A stretch of DNA of 64,000 bases from Monosporascus cannonballus. Its lineage: Eukaryota > Ascomycota > Sordariomycetes > Xylariales. The stretch covers positions 248,001 to 312,000 of the forward strand of contig QJNS01000009.1 in NCBI GenBank assembly GCA_004154925.1, written 5' to 3'. The position numbers and the translations under genes were made by a program. Positions within the stretch are counted from its first letter, which is position 1. Each line of letters starts with the position of its first letter. Shown here piece after piece: positions 1 to 9,802 of the stretch. The notes under the pieces are model-generated. The model had not been told where the DNA came from. It did no database searches and saw only the letters and a list, made by a program, of their open reading frames with translations.

Positions 1-507
1 GTCACCGCCAGAAAGTGGGTCGACGCAGAGGCGCATACCGCCCTGGCGAAGATGAAGGATCTGATGAAGAAGAATACGAAGAAGAAGAAGACGAAGAAGA
101 AGAAGATAATGGAGAAGCTGCATCAACAACGAAACAACACCACCATTGCCCCCCCTCCCGCATCCCCATCCACCAAACACGACAACTCCACCGCTGCCTC
201 CACACCCGCAGAAGCAGCAGCTCTCGCGGCAGACCTCTCGCAGCGCGCTGCTGTGTGGCACCACCCCCGGTGCCGTCCCGCGCAGCACCCGGCGGTCGAC
301 GCGGCGCTGAACAACTTCGTCCGACACCTCGGGGAGGCGGAGCGGCGCGGTTGTCCGCGGGCCGCCGAGCATGGTCGCAAGCTCGCAAACGACGCATACG
401 AAGAACTGGAGATGATGTCGGGCCGACGACGCGAGACGGCCTCCGCCGCATTCTTCTTCCGGCTTTTAGAGTTGTACATATACGACGACGAGGAGGAGGA
501 GGGGTGA
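1..507 (+). CDS. 3' part of an unknown gene, acidic C-terminus
   Basis: The frame is open from base 1 to the TGA at 505-507 (168 codons) and is cut by the window edge, so the start is missing. It begins with a Lys-rich stretch (about residues 18-42) made of AAG repeats, then an Ala/Pro-rich middle, then a segment with RKLANDAYEELEMMSGRR, and ends FFFRLLELYIYDDEEEEG. I chose this frame over the two other long ones because the same amino-acid motifs recur in two minus-strand relatives in this window: LADDAYGKLEMMSGRR near 40,330-40,380 and LFRLLGLYINEEE near 41,490-41,530. I do not recognise the family. The +3 frame (15-515) is also open and gives an acidic tract, so frame choice is not certain. 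Confidence 0.5.
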   Translation, partial: VTARKWVDAEAHTALAKMKDLMKKNTKKKKTKKKKIMEKLHQQRNNTTIAPPPASPSTKHDNSTAASTPAEAAALAADLSQRAAVWHHPRCRPAQHPAVDAALNNFVRHLGEAERRGCPRAAEHGRKLANDAYEELEMMSGRRRETASAAFFFRLLELYIYDDEEEEG

Positions 508-635
508 GAGGATAGGGGAGGGGCGAAAAGGGGGGAGAAGGGGTTGTATGGGGGAATAGGGGAAGTGGGGAGATGGGGGCGGATAAGGGGGTGGTAGGGC
601 GAGAACGGGGAAAGGGGCAAGAGGGGGCGGAAACC
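505..635 (+). repeat. G-run tract downstream of the first gene
   Basis: About 130 bases with more than ten runs of four to six G on the plus strand, separated by short A/T spacers. Read on the other strand it gives a Pro-rich open frame (466-825), which is probably compositional. It lies directly after the stop codon of the partial gene and could form G-quadruplexes in DNA or in the 3' UTR transcript. No other function is visible. Confidence 0.6.
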
Positions 636-1074
636 CAATTAGCGTTGTCTTTCTCTTCATTAGTCTTTCGCAACAGCGAGCTCCAACATCTCTTATATAG
701 CGATAATCCCAGCTTTTGTCGTCTTTCCTATTCAAGATCTGAAGACTTGTGAATGTTGATGACGTTGTATTCAGCAACCGAGGCGCGGCCGCGTAACAGC
801 AGTCCAAGCGCCTCTCGTGGCGCATAAGAGCGTGCTAAGGTAATAGCCGGGGGAAAACGATTAAAAAACATAGAATTTTAATGACGAATGTAGTTGAATG
901 CTTATTGGGAAAGTAAATATAATAATACTAGTTATTATCTCCAGTTTGCATTAAATAATCGTGGTAGCAGTAATATATCGAAATATATATTTATAATAAC
1001 GTTTGTACCCAGATTAATAACTAGGAATTAAGAGGTATTTTATTTAATAGCAACGAAAGAAAATTCCAGCTAAA
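636..1074. other. GC-to-AT transition, no gene seen
   Basis: GC-rich sequence falls abruptly to AT-rich sequence around 840-850. Nothing in 636-1074 looks coding; the AT-rich part resembles the RIP-mutated repeats that follow. Confidence 0.5.
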
Positions 1075-1354
1075 TATAATGGCTAAAGGTTTAACTATAA
1101 CGGCTAAAGGTATAACCAACTATTAAACCTAAGTCGTACGGGTTTATATTAACAGAAATATAGTAAAAATCTAAGTAATAGATAACTTAATTACGTTTCG
1201 TAATACCAAAAGTGTTTTAAGTAACGAATTATTATTACAAATTAATATTATTTAAATTATTGATTTAACGAACGTATATATTTTATATATAATTCAAAAG
1301 ATATAAACGGTTTGAACTGTTAAGCCTTTGAAATTTATTAATGTTTTTATATTG
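1075..1354 (-). repeat. Truncated chromovirus LTR fragment
   Basis: From TATAACGGCTAAAGG at 1096 onward this matches the family LTR found at 43,110, 49,672 and 56,682 (shared words include CCAACTATTAAAC, TTACGTTTCGTAATACCAAA and GTAACGAATTATTATTAC). A second partial copy of the terminus lies just before it at 1075-1095. The fragment lacks the far half of the LTR. It is a RIP-decayed relic next to a second fragment. Confidence 0.6.
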
Positions 1355-1692
1355 TATAACCGCTAAGCGTTTTAACCAACTATTAAATCTAAGTCGTACG
1401 GGCTTATATTAGCCGGAATATCGTGGAAATTTACGTAATAAATATAATAACTTATTACGTTTCGTAATATTAAAAATATTTTAAGTAACGACGTTTTATT
1501 ACAAATTAATATTTTTATATTATGTAAATAATAAATATATATATTCTTATTTTGGCTTAAAATGCTTAAACGGCCTAAACCCTTAAGCTCGTTAAGCTCT
1601 TTGAACTTTCCTGCCGGCTTAAGGGGCCTACTATACTTGGCGCCTTAAGACCTTTAAGCTAGTTACGTGACGTCTTGGCTTGGGTCGGAGTC
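1355..1692 (-). repeat. Truncated chromovirus LTR, second fragment
   Basis: Starts TATAACCGCTAAGCG and runs through the family CTTAAG-rich segment to CTTGGCTTGGGTCGG, then stops at the edge of the copia-type LTR at 1693. Order and motifs match the 397 bp LTR at 49,672-50,068, so about 60 bp of the outer end is missing. The two tandem fragments probably come from separate insertions. Confidence 0.6.
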
Positions 1693-1813
1693 TGTCAGAT
1701 ATAGAGGACATCAGTTATGTTATTGTATTCAGTTAAGTTATAGGTACTATCGCACGCGTACAACTCTAAGTAGCTTAGCCACGGAACATATATAAGTCGA
1801 TCAGTATGGGACC
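1693..1813 (-). repeat. Left part of an outer copia-type LTR
   Basis: Begins TGTCAGATATAG, nearly the same as the inner copia LTR that starts at 1814, then diverges. Its other part resumes after the inner element at 14,991 and ends CAGCTAGCTGACA at 15,159. The inner copia inserted into it, duplicating GGACC (1809-1813 and 14,986-14,990). Joined, it would be about 290 bp, longer than the inner 163 bp LTR. I see no target duplication for the outer LTR. Confidence 0.65.
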
Positions 1814-1976
1814 TGTCAGATATAGGGGATCTCAGTTGTTGTTGTATTCAGCTAATTGCGTGCGCTCTCGCAACGCGTACAGCTTTAGTGTAGCTTAGGA
1901 ACGGAGTATATATACTCCGTTCAGAAGGTGACCTTTCCGTATTTGGTGTGCTATAGCACACCCTGGCTAGCTGACA
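1814..1976 (-). repeat. Copia 3' LTR (163 bp)
   Basis: Carries two perfect palindromes: ACGGAGTATATATACTCCGT at 1901-1920 and GGTGTGCTATAGCACACC at 1945-1962. It is almost unmutated although the interior of the element is heavily mutated, as expected if the repeat is too short for RIP. Confidence 0.93.
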
Positions 1977-2015
1977 TACCCCCTTAACGCCTTGAAATAT
2001 TTAGGGCGTTAATTA

Positions 2016-2490
2016 TCATTTTTCATCACTTCCTAAAGCTGCAGCTATCCATTCCACCTCTTTTCTAGCGATTAAGTCCTCCCGATCGGCTAATTCCGCC
2101 TCTAAAATCACCCGTAAAGTATTCCTCCGCTGTTTAAGGGCTTCCGTGATATCCATTAATCCTAGCTGCTTTTTAAAGTGTTTGAAGGCCTTTCTTAATA
2201 GGGCTTTCGTAAATCCATTTGCTAACATATTACCCGTAAATATATAATCTACTTTGATTAAGTCCTTTTTTGTTACTTTTCGTAACTAATAGTTGTATAT
2301 ATTAACATGTTGTAATTTCGTTATAAAGAGGACCATATCCGCGTTAACGAGCCGTATGGTTTGCAAATTATCGTACCATATATTTAGTAATCCCGTCTTT
2401 AGGTCGACTCTTAATTTAGTAATCAGTCGGAAAATAAAAAACGTTTTTTTGGTTGCATGCGCAAAAAATAATAATTTCGTTTTGGTTATG
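2016..2490 (-). pseudogene. Copia pol C-terminus (end of RNase H)
   Basis: The open part (2016-2228) reads MLANGFTKAL...F..F...LGL, the usual end of copia RNase H (normally MLADGFTKAL; here D is N). It continues with a charged tail of about 45 residues to the TGA at 2016-2018, leaving about 40 bp to the 3' LTR. Upstream, toward 2490, the frame has stops and is cut by the gypsy insertion. The rest of pol lies at 9798-13,600. Confidence 0.85.
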
Positions 2491-2921
2491 TGTTACAGGA
2501 ACAGGGGTTCCTGTCTCAAGGAGACCAACCTTTAAGGCCTAGCGCGGACCTGCCACGGCTAAACTCCGGACGGGAGGTCTTGGCTAAAACTTGGAAGGAA
2601 GTGATCTAGGTAATCTAAGTAATCTGGACCAGATTATATAAATTATATAAATCCATGACATACTTACTTTAGGAATTAGGATATATAATAAATCGGCTTT
2701 TTATATAAATAGCACTTACTTAATTTCGCTCCCTAGCTATTAATTTAAGCTCTTAATCCAAAGGTAATTATACCGTTCTTTAATTAAGGGAAAAGTTTTT
2801 AAATTTTTTTAACGAATAAACCCTTAATGAATTATTCCTCGCCCTATTATTACCTGCAAATCAAAACCCCATTTCGGATACTGCTTATACCTCCAGGTGG
2901 ATATATAACAGGTTCGTTACA
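2491..2921 (+). repeat. Chromovirus 1 5' LTR (431 bp)
   Basis: Same length as the 3' copy at 9367-9797. Differences seen are C/T or G/A only (for example CTCAAGGAG against CTTAAGGAG). The first bases contain the small inverted repeat CAGGAACAGGGGTTCCTG. Confidence 0.95.
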
Positions 2922-3127
2922 TTTTAATAACTCCTTGATCAATAGCCGACGAATGATTTAAGGCCCAGTTAGGCATGAGCTTTCCTGAACTTAGTGAAAA
3001 CGATATTACAGAATAACGTTCAGAAAATAGATAGTATACCCGATCCCCGTCGCTAGCCAATAAGGGATCAGTAACTAGACTAGATAATTTACCCCTTATC
3101 GAAGAAATTCTTTAATTAATTAACAAC

Positions 3128-4330
3128 ATGGCCCCCCTTATTATTCGATCTCAGGGAGGATTATTCTCGCAACCCAAATAATAACTTATCCCGACCCCTA
3201 AGGATATTATTAAAGTCCAGGGAAAGGAGTTGGAAGAAGAGGTGGTTAAGGAGGGGGCTGAGGAAAAATATGGAGCCGAAGTCCTAAAGGGAAAAGAAAA
3301 AGAATTTACTACGGAAGAAAGATTGGATTTCTTAGCCCAAAAAGTTCAGAGCTTGGAGCAGGAAAATGCTCGGCTCGCCAAAGGAAAGAAAACGATTTTT
3401 CTTCAGTTTGGCTCCCCTAAAGAACGAAGCCAAGGAAATGGTTTCCGATTACCTTCGTTCGGAGCAGAACAAACTCTGGAGGGAACTTCGACCTTGCTAT
3501 TATTCGGAACAAACCAAATACGCGAAAAAACTATTCCACCTCCCATCTACCATGGAATGCCAAACGTCAAAGGTTATAAGCCAAACCCTCCCAAGCCCTA
3601 TAATGGATTTGAAAACCCGGAAGGATTCCTAATGCAGGCCAGATTTCATCTCAAGTTTTACGAGAATTCTTTAACCGAGAACTATCAAAAAGTAATGGCC
3701 ATCTTACAGTTACTTATCGGGAAAGTTCTCTTGTGGTTCGAACCTATTATGAAGGATTACTTGAAAAATTACCCGGATAATTCCTTAAACATAACCAATT
3801 ACATTTTCAGCAAATATAACCATTTCGAAGAACGGATGCGAGCCCTATTCGGAAATCCCAACAAAAAGCAAAACGCTATCAAGCAGCTACATCTTTTTCA
3901 GCAGACCAAGTCAGCCGCCGAGTACACAACGGAGTTCAATCGCCTTGCCGCCATTTCTAATCTATCGGAGGACGCGTTATTTTACCCTTACTACGACGGC
4001 CTAAAGCCTTTGGTCAAAAACGAAATGTACAAAGTACCCAAGATTGGATCTTTCCCGGAATACATTGATAAGGCTATTATTGCCGACCGACGTATTTTCG
4101 ACCGGTACCTCGAGAAGAAAAGGACCAACAAACGAAATGACGATAAAGGCTCTAACAGCCGAAATAAAAAGGACAAAGGCAAGCCTCAAAAGGAAGCAAA
4201 TACCGCTTCGAAGGAACCCAAGAAAAACAAGTCCAAAGTGAAATGTTTTAACTGTGGCAAGAAAGGACATTTTAAAAGCGAATGTCGTTTTCCCGCCAAG
4301 AGGAACTCCAAGAAAGGAGGGATTCCTTAA
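3128..4330 (+). pseudogene. Chromovirus 1 gag (capsid and nucleocapsid)
   Basis: I place the start at ATG 3128, which is in frame with the long open part (3230-4330); the two consecutive TAA codons at 3179-3184 between them are best read as mutated CAA. The capsid part has the Ty3-type retrotransposon gag pattern (PPKPYNGFENPEGFLMQARF, then a helical segment to about codon 310 of the open part). It is followed by a Lys-rich linker and the zinc knuckle CFNCGKKGHFKSEC, ending with TAA 4328-4330. Gag packages the element RNA. The knuckle is intact here, unlike in the other copies. Confidence 0.92.
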
Positions 4331-5181
4331 CCCCAGAAAAAAGTCAAAATAACTAAACAAGAAACCGACAATAAGGCAGAAAAAAAGAAAAAAAAAGTTA
4401 GCTTAATTTCCTCCCAGCCAGAATTCATTATTGCCATAATTACTTAAATCCGGAACGACATCCCAAAGTACGAGGATTATCCAGTCTGTTAGGACTTTAA
4501 GGTTAAAGCCTGCAAGTATCACCCAGGACAAACGGCCTCCAGGATAGCCATAGTGCTAGGATGTCGCTGCCATCTCGAACCATCTCAGTATAAGATGCAT
4601 AACGAGGACGGTCAATTTCAACCCGACGTCAGCAACCATGGACAGTTATTCCCAAAGCTTTATGAGTTCCCCGAATGCTCGGTGCATACCGAAAATCCCC
4701 ATAACTTGCTGCATTTTACCGCCTGTTACCTCGACGAATATCTCGTTCATCTCAGAGCTAAGGAAGATAATGACTTTTGGCCTGGATGGGACGAGGAAAT
4801 ACTTACTGAGTCGGATGACGAATGCAGATGCATAAAAACTCCCCGATGGCCAGAATATCCTAAGTCTTGTTACCTATATCCAAACTCAGAACGGAATCGA
4901 AAGGCCATATCGCAAGGATGCTTATGCTACGCCCCGGCACTTTGCATTCAACACGAGCTCCTAAATATGGGAATACCTCCTTCGGAGGTACACTTCTCCG
5001 ACCCTATAACGCAAAAGGTGCAAGACTAAAGGTCGAGCCAGAAAAAGACAATTATTTTCGAATGCCAGTTGGGCAAAAAGAAATGGTACAAGTGCATGGA
5101 CGATTATTATATCAAGTACGCGGTTAAAAAGGCGCGAAAATGGAAACGCCTTTTTGCAAGCAGATTACGTTAGTCAAAAAA
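4331..5181 (+). pseudogene. Cys/His-rich domain between gag and protease
   Basis: The gag frame continues after the first stop and is open for 158 codons at 4553-5029, then goes on with RIP-type stops to 5181. It contains many Cys and His (LGCRCHLEP, CSVHTENPH, ECRCIKTP, GCLCYAPALCIQHE) and a basic end near KKARKWKRLF. I know no named domain with this arrangement. It lies upstream of protease and in the gag frame, so it would be the C-terminal part of a long Gag or a Gag-Pol spacer. Function is unknown; metal binding is an inference from the residues. Confidence 0.7.
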
Positions 5182-5182
5182 C
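5176..5182 (+). promoter_or_regulatory. Candidate -1 frameshift heptamer A AAA AAC
   Basis: In the gag frame the codons read TCA AAA AAC at 5174-5182, so the heptamer is correctly phased for simultaneous slippage. The downstream pol frame is exactly the -1 frame (protease, RT, integrase and chromodomain all start at positions that leave remainder 1 on division by 3; gag leaves 2). RIP cannot make an A run except from G on this strand, so the ancestral site may have differed slightly. A downstream stimulatory fold was not checked. Confidence 0.6.
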
Positions 5183-8100
5183 GACAAAGGCCCTCGAAGG
5201 TAAAGCATTAAGGAGCCCTAATATATAAGACCTTATGTAAAGTAACAAAGGGACTACGTAGTCAGATAAAGATTCCTTTTCGATATAAGGGCAAAACGTT
5301 CAAAGCCATGATTAACTTAGGAGTAGAAAGTAATTTCATTTTTCCTATAATGGCAGAAAAGCATCAGATTCCCTGGAAATATAAGTTAAAATCTTACAAA
5401 CTACGTACGGTAAATGGAAGCTTGTTTACATACGAAAACGGACGAATCCTTCGAGAAACTGAAGAACTCCCAATACGGATTTAAGGATATTAAGAACGGG
5501 TCTCGCTAGACATTGCCGACATTTCTAGGCACGACATTATTTTGGGAATGCCATGGCTCAGATCTAACAATTTACATATCAATTAAAAGCATTAAATATT
5601 TTTATGGGAAAAAAAGCCACCTAAAAAAAACAATTAAGAAATCTGCTATATTATCAAGGAAATCCAGATTATAAATTAAGCTTCCACAGTACCACCTGAA
5701 TATCGACGATTCAAGAAATTATTTAAGGATAAAAAAAACCACGAACTACTACCACATAATTAATGGGATCATAAGATATTTATCAAGGAAGGATACCATC
5801 CTAAACTTCACAAAATTTACCATATAAACCCTAATAAGTCGAAGGCCTTGTAAAAAAGCATTTAACTTAACCTAAAAAAAGGATATATCCAACCCATTAA
5901 CTCTCCCGCTAGATACCCCGTCCTTATAATACCAAAAAACAAAAATAAAAAGCAAAAAATTAATAAAGACGGAGATCTGGTTTTCAAAAAAGTAATCGAT
6001 TACAAATAATTAAACGACATTACGATCAAAAACAGATATCCCCTAACCTTTATAAACACGTTAAAGGAAAACGTTAACAAAGCCAAATGGTTTACCGCGT
6101 TTGATTTTTAAAACGGTTATTACCGTATTAAAATGGCCAAAAAAGAAAAATGGAAAACGGCATTCAAAATAATACATGGACTTTACGAATACAAAGTAAT
6201 GCCTATGGGATTTATTAATGCTCCCGCCAGCTTCCAACGCTTAATCATAATTACGCTCCGAAAGTTTCTAAATAAATTTGTATTTATTTATCTCGATAAT
6301 ATCTTCATTTACTCCGAAATTTTCGAGGAATATAAAAAACAAATCGCCTAAGTATTCTAGACGTTAAACGAAGCAAATATCCGAATTAACCCAGCCAAAA
6401 ATATATAGCATACATAGAAACTAAACTTTTTAGGATATATTCTTACCTCCGGCCAAATTCAAATTTAACGCTTTAAGATAAAAGCAATTAAGGACTGGCC
6501 TATCCTTAATAAGGCGACCGTTACGGATATCCGGCAAATCTTAGGATTTACGGGTTACGTACGCGGCCTAATCAAGGGATACGGAAATATAATTAAACCA
6601 TTAACGAAATTTACCACCAAGAAGTACGTGGGAAAAAAGTTTGAACTCCTAGAAGATGCAAAGAAAACATTCCAGACCCTAAAAAATGCGATCACCAGCG
6701 GACCCATAATAAGATTACCTAACGCAGATAAAAGGAAACGCCTAAAAACGGATGCTTCAAAATATACATTAGGTGCCGTCCTAAAACAGCTAAAGGATAA
6801 TAACAAATAATACCCAGTAGCATATTATTCGAAAGCATTTCGAAACGTAAAATTCAGATATCAGATTTACGACAAAAAACTACTGGCAATTATTAATGCT
6901 TTCAAGGAATAGGAACCTTTCCTTAGTGGAACGAAAAAACCCTTCGACATTTACTTTAATTACAAAAATCTTATTCGATTTATAAAAACTTAAGAACTAA
7001 ATAAACGACATGAAAGATAAATAATTTTCCTATCTAGATTTAACTTCAAAATACATTACATCAAAAAAAAAGAAAATATCCAGGCGGACATTTTTAGTTG
7101 CAAAAAAGATTACGATTCCAAAGTTCCCAAAAGAAGCATGCAAATGCTATAATATAACAAGGACGGCACTATATAGTTATATGAAATCGTAAAAAAACTA
7201 ACTACAGAACTCTTGATACGGTTCCGGAATTCTTACGATATAAAAGAACAAAAAAAGGTTCAACAGCTGAAAAAGTAACCAAAGGATTAGCTATTGTACT
7301 ATGGAAAAATTTATGTTCCAAAAGATCAACAAGAACGATTCGTAAAGGAATTTTACGAAAACCTATTGCATGGATATCAAAAAATCTTTAAGATTACCAG
7401 ACGGCTATAAGAAAAATATAACTTTCCAAAATTACGACGTATAGTTAAAAAGGTAATTAAGGATTACAACGTTTGTAATAAGGCTAAGGTAATACGTTAT
7501 AAGCCCTATGGGCTACTGCAACCTACTGACATTCCTGATAAAGTATGGAATACCATAGCTTAGGACTTTATCACCAGCCTTCCTCCATTTAAAAACCCAG
7601 TCACCGGAGTCGAATATAACGGAATATAGGTAATTGTGGACAGATTTACCAAGTATGGGTACTTTTTACCTTTCAAAGGAAACGCAACGGCAAAACAATT
7701 GGCCTACGCCTTTATTAGATATTACCTCGATAAGTATAGCATATCAAAAAAGATTATTTCCGACAGAAATACGTTATTTACTTCAAAATTTGGCACCAGC
7801 TTTTTTAAACAGATTGGTACCAAATTTAAGTTTTTAACAGCATATTATCCCTAAACGGATAGCCAAACCGAAAAACTAAACCAGACCTTAAAACAATATT
7901 TTCGAAGTTACGTTAATTACCAGCAAAATAACTGGGTAAAACTTTTACCATTAGCACAGATCGCCTACAACATATCTGTTAACGAGGACATGGGCGTATT
8001 TCCCCATATAGCGGTATATGGACATAACGCAGAAACAAAACGATTTAAATAACTGTTTAACAAGGCACCCAAAATTATTATAATTACCCCAAAAGCAGAA

Positions 8101-8727
8101 ATACTAATAACAGAAATCAAAACCATCCAAACCCGTTTCCAGAATAAATTGCGATTTTTCTAATAACGGATGACCCAGTATTATAATAAGAAAAAAATTA
8201 AAGGACCAATTTTAGCGAAAGGAGATAAGGTTTATTTGCTACGCCAGAAACAAAACGCGATCTCGAACATCTTACAGATTAAAACAAAAAGACCCAGCGA
8301 CAAGTTCGACTTCAAAAAGCTTGGCCCGTTCAAAGTTAAAAAGGTTATTTCCAAAACCAACTATCGACTGTCGCTATCCAAAAATATAAAAATACATCCC
8401 GTTTTTTATGTTTCGTTGCTTGAACCAGTACCTAAGAACGTCCCGTTGGAAATAGACCTGGAGCTTGAAAAGGATTCCGACGAATACGAAGTTGAACGAA
8501 TACTGGATTCTAAAATGGTTAAAAACAAAATTTAGTACCTAGTTAAATAGGAAGGATACTTACATAAAGAAAACACTTGGGAACCGTTTAACCACTTAAC
8601 GAATGTGATGGACTTGGTTAAGACGTTCCACCGACAGAATCCTGACCGACCAGCGCGGCCAAGGTCGCGGGCGACAACGGTCCCCCGTTCAAATCCAAAC
8701 CCACGGCGTTCCAGTCGAAGGAAATAA
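5182..8727 (+). pseudogene. Chromovirus 1 pol (protease, RT, RNase H, integrase, chromodomain)
   Basis: One frame throughout, with many TAA/TAG stops. Protease: AMINLGVESNFI near 5305-5340 (normally D-S/T-G) and ILGMPWL near 5540-5560. RT: GFINAPASFQR near 6207, then FIYLDN at 6283-6300, where the second catalytic Asp of YLDD is Asn. RNase H: LKTDASKYTLGAVL near 6745-6790. Integrase: VDRFTKYGYF near 7636, ISDRNTLF near 7758, QTEKLNQTL near 7867. Chromodomain at about 8488-8605 (YEVERILDSK, then YLVK.EGY.....NTWEP). The frame ends at TAA 8725-8727. Point mutations, not large deletions, have killed it. Confidence 0.93.
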
Positions 8728-9319
8728 ACGCCTCCGTAATGGCGTTTATCTCGGAAACAAACTGTGCCTACTTTGTTTCCATACGTTGCTGTTCTTTTTC
8801 TAATTTTTCCTGTTCTTTTATGCGATCCAGCTCGTTACCTTTTTTCAAAATGGCTACGACCTTCTTTCTCAATTCGTTCTGCTGAAATCGCAAACGTTTT
8901 AAACGGCTAATAAATTCCCTCGATTTCTTATCCTGCTAATGACGCAGTCTGTTAACGGCCTCTTGATGCGTTATTAGGGCGTCCTCCATTTCCCGCTATT
9001 CCTCCTCCAGGCGATTATGCTTTTTACCTAGTTTGGTTAACGAGTTCATGATCAAAACGTTACAAAAGGAACGCTGGCGGCGAGTGCAACAGCTGCAACT
9101 TGAAATGTCAGGAACAAAGAAGCATTCGGTTTCGCCAAAACGAGAACAGTTCGAGTAAAAAATGGCCTTAACCCCAAACTTTTTAATTAAAGCAGCCCGG
9201 TTGTCGCGGGAGTCGCGTTAATTCAAGCGAGGTTTTTTTTTCTCTTTTTGGATACGGCCTATTATGATGAAATCAACTAAGATGTTTCCGATTCCCTTTA
9301 GCAAATAAAGAAGAACTAC
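8618..9319 (-). pseudogene. Antisense gene of chromovirus 1: Cys-rich, coiled-coil protein
   Basis: On the strand opposite gag-pol, one frame runs from 9319 to TAA 8620-8618 broken by only four stops, all explained by CAA/CAG to TAA/TAG (9220, 8998, 8938 and 8770). Order from the N-terminus: basic start with KKKPRLN and RDSRDNRAALIKK; a Cys cluster (FYSNC......EC, then SSCSCCTRRQRSFC); an ATG at 9049; a long charged, heptad-like coiled coil with RLKRLRFQQNELRKK and LDRIKEQEKLEKEQQ; and a C-terminal AQFVSEINAITEAF, FDWNAVGLDLNGGP. It overlaps the last 110 bp of pol. No clear ATG is seen at the very start (it may have mutated to ATA near 9265). Relatives sit at the same place in the four other chromoviruses here. 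Confidence 0.75.
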
Positions 9320-9351
9320 TTACGGTTCTTATCTTTAGGACAAAAATCCTT

Positions 9352-9366
9352 GGAAAGGGGAAATAA
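9352..9366 (+). other. Polypurine tract of chromovirus 1
   Basis: GGAAAGGGGAAATAA directly abuts the 3' LTR at 9367. In LTR retrotransposons this tract primes plus-strand DNA synthesis. Confidence 0.75.
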
Positions 9367-9797
9367 TGTTACAGGAACAGGGGTTCCTGTCTTAAGGAGA
9401 CCAACCTTTAAGGCCTAACGCAAACCTGCCACGGCTAAACTCCGGACGGGAGATCTTGGTTAGAACTTGGAGGGAAGTGATCTAGGTAATTTAAATAATC
9501 TGGACCAGATTACATAAATCACATAAATCCACGATACATTTACTTTAGGAATTGGGATATATAATAAATCGGCCTTTTATGTAAATAGTACCTATTTAGT
9601 TTCGTTCCCTAGCTATTAATCTAAGCTTTTAATCCAGAGACAACTGCACCGTTCTCTAATTAAGGGAAAAGTCTTTAAATCTCTTTAACGAATAAACCCT
9701 TAGTAAATTATTCCTCGCCCTATTGTTACCTGCAAATCAAGACCCCATTTCGGATACTGCTCACACCTCCAGGTGGATGTGTGACAGGTTCGTTACA
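9367..9797 (+). repeat. Chromovirus 1 3' LTR (431 bp)
   Basis: Ends CGTTACA at 9797 and is followed by the target duplication TTATG. Same length and layout as 2491-2921. Confidence 0.95.
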
Positions 9798-9802
9798 TTA
9801 TG

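Larger units (their letters stand above)
2491..9797 (+). mobile_element. Ty3/gypsy chromovirus 1, nested in copia
   Basis: A complete 7,307 bp element with two 431 bp LTRs (2491-2921, 9367-9797) that start TGTTACAGG and end TTCGTTACA, flanked by the perfect duplication TTATG (2486-2490 and 9798-9802). Order: gag with one CCHC knuckle, a Cys/His-rich region, protease, reverse transcriptase, RNase H, integrase, chromodomain, then an antisense gene before the 3' LTR. A polypurine tract (GGAAAGGGGAAATAA) ends at 9366. LTR differences are transitions, so RIP acted after insertion. All frames carry RIP stops. Confidence 0.96.

Noticed and set aside
466..825. Pro-rich minus-strand frame over the G-run tract
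   Set aside because: Explained by G runs on the other strand; the motif match to relatives supports the plus-strand frame instead.
3991..4360. Antisense frames over chromovirus 1 gag
   Set aside because: Unlike the 3' antisense gene these have no counterpart in the other copies and no coherent features.
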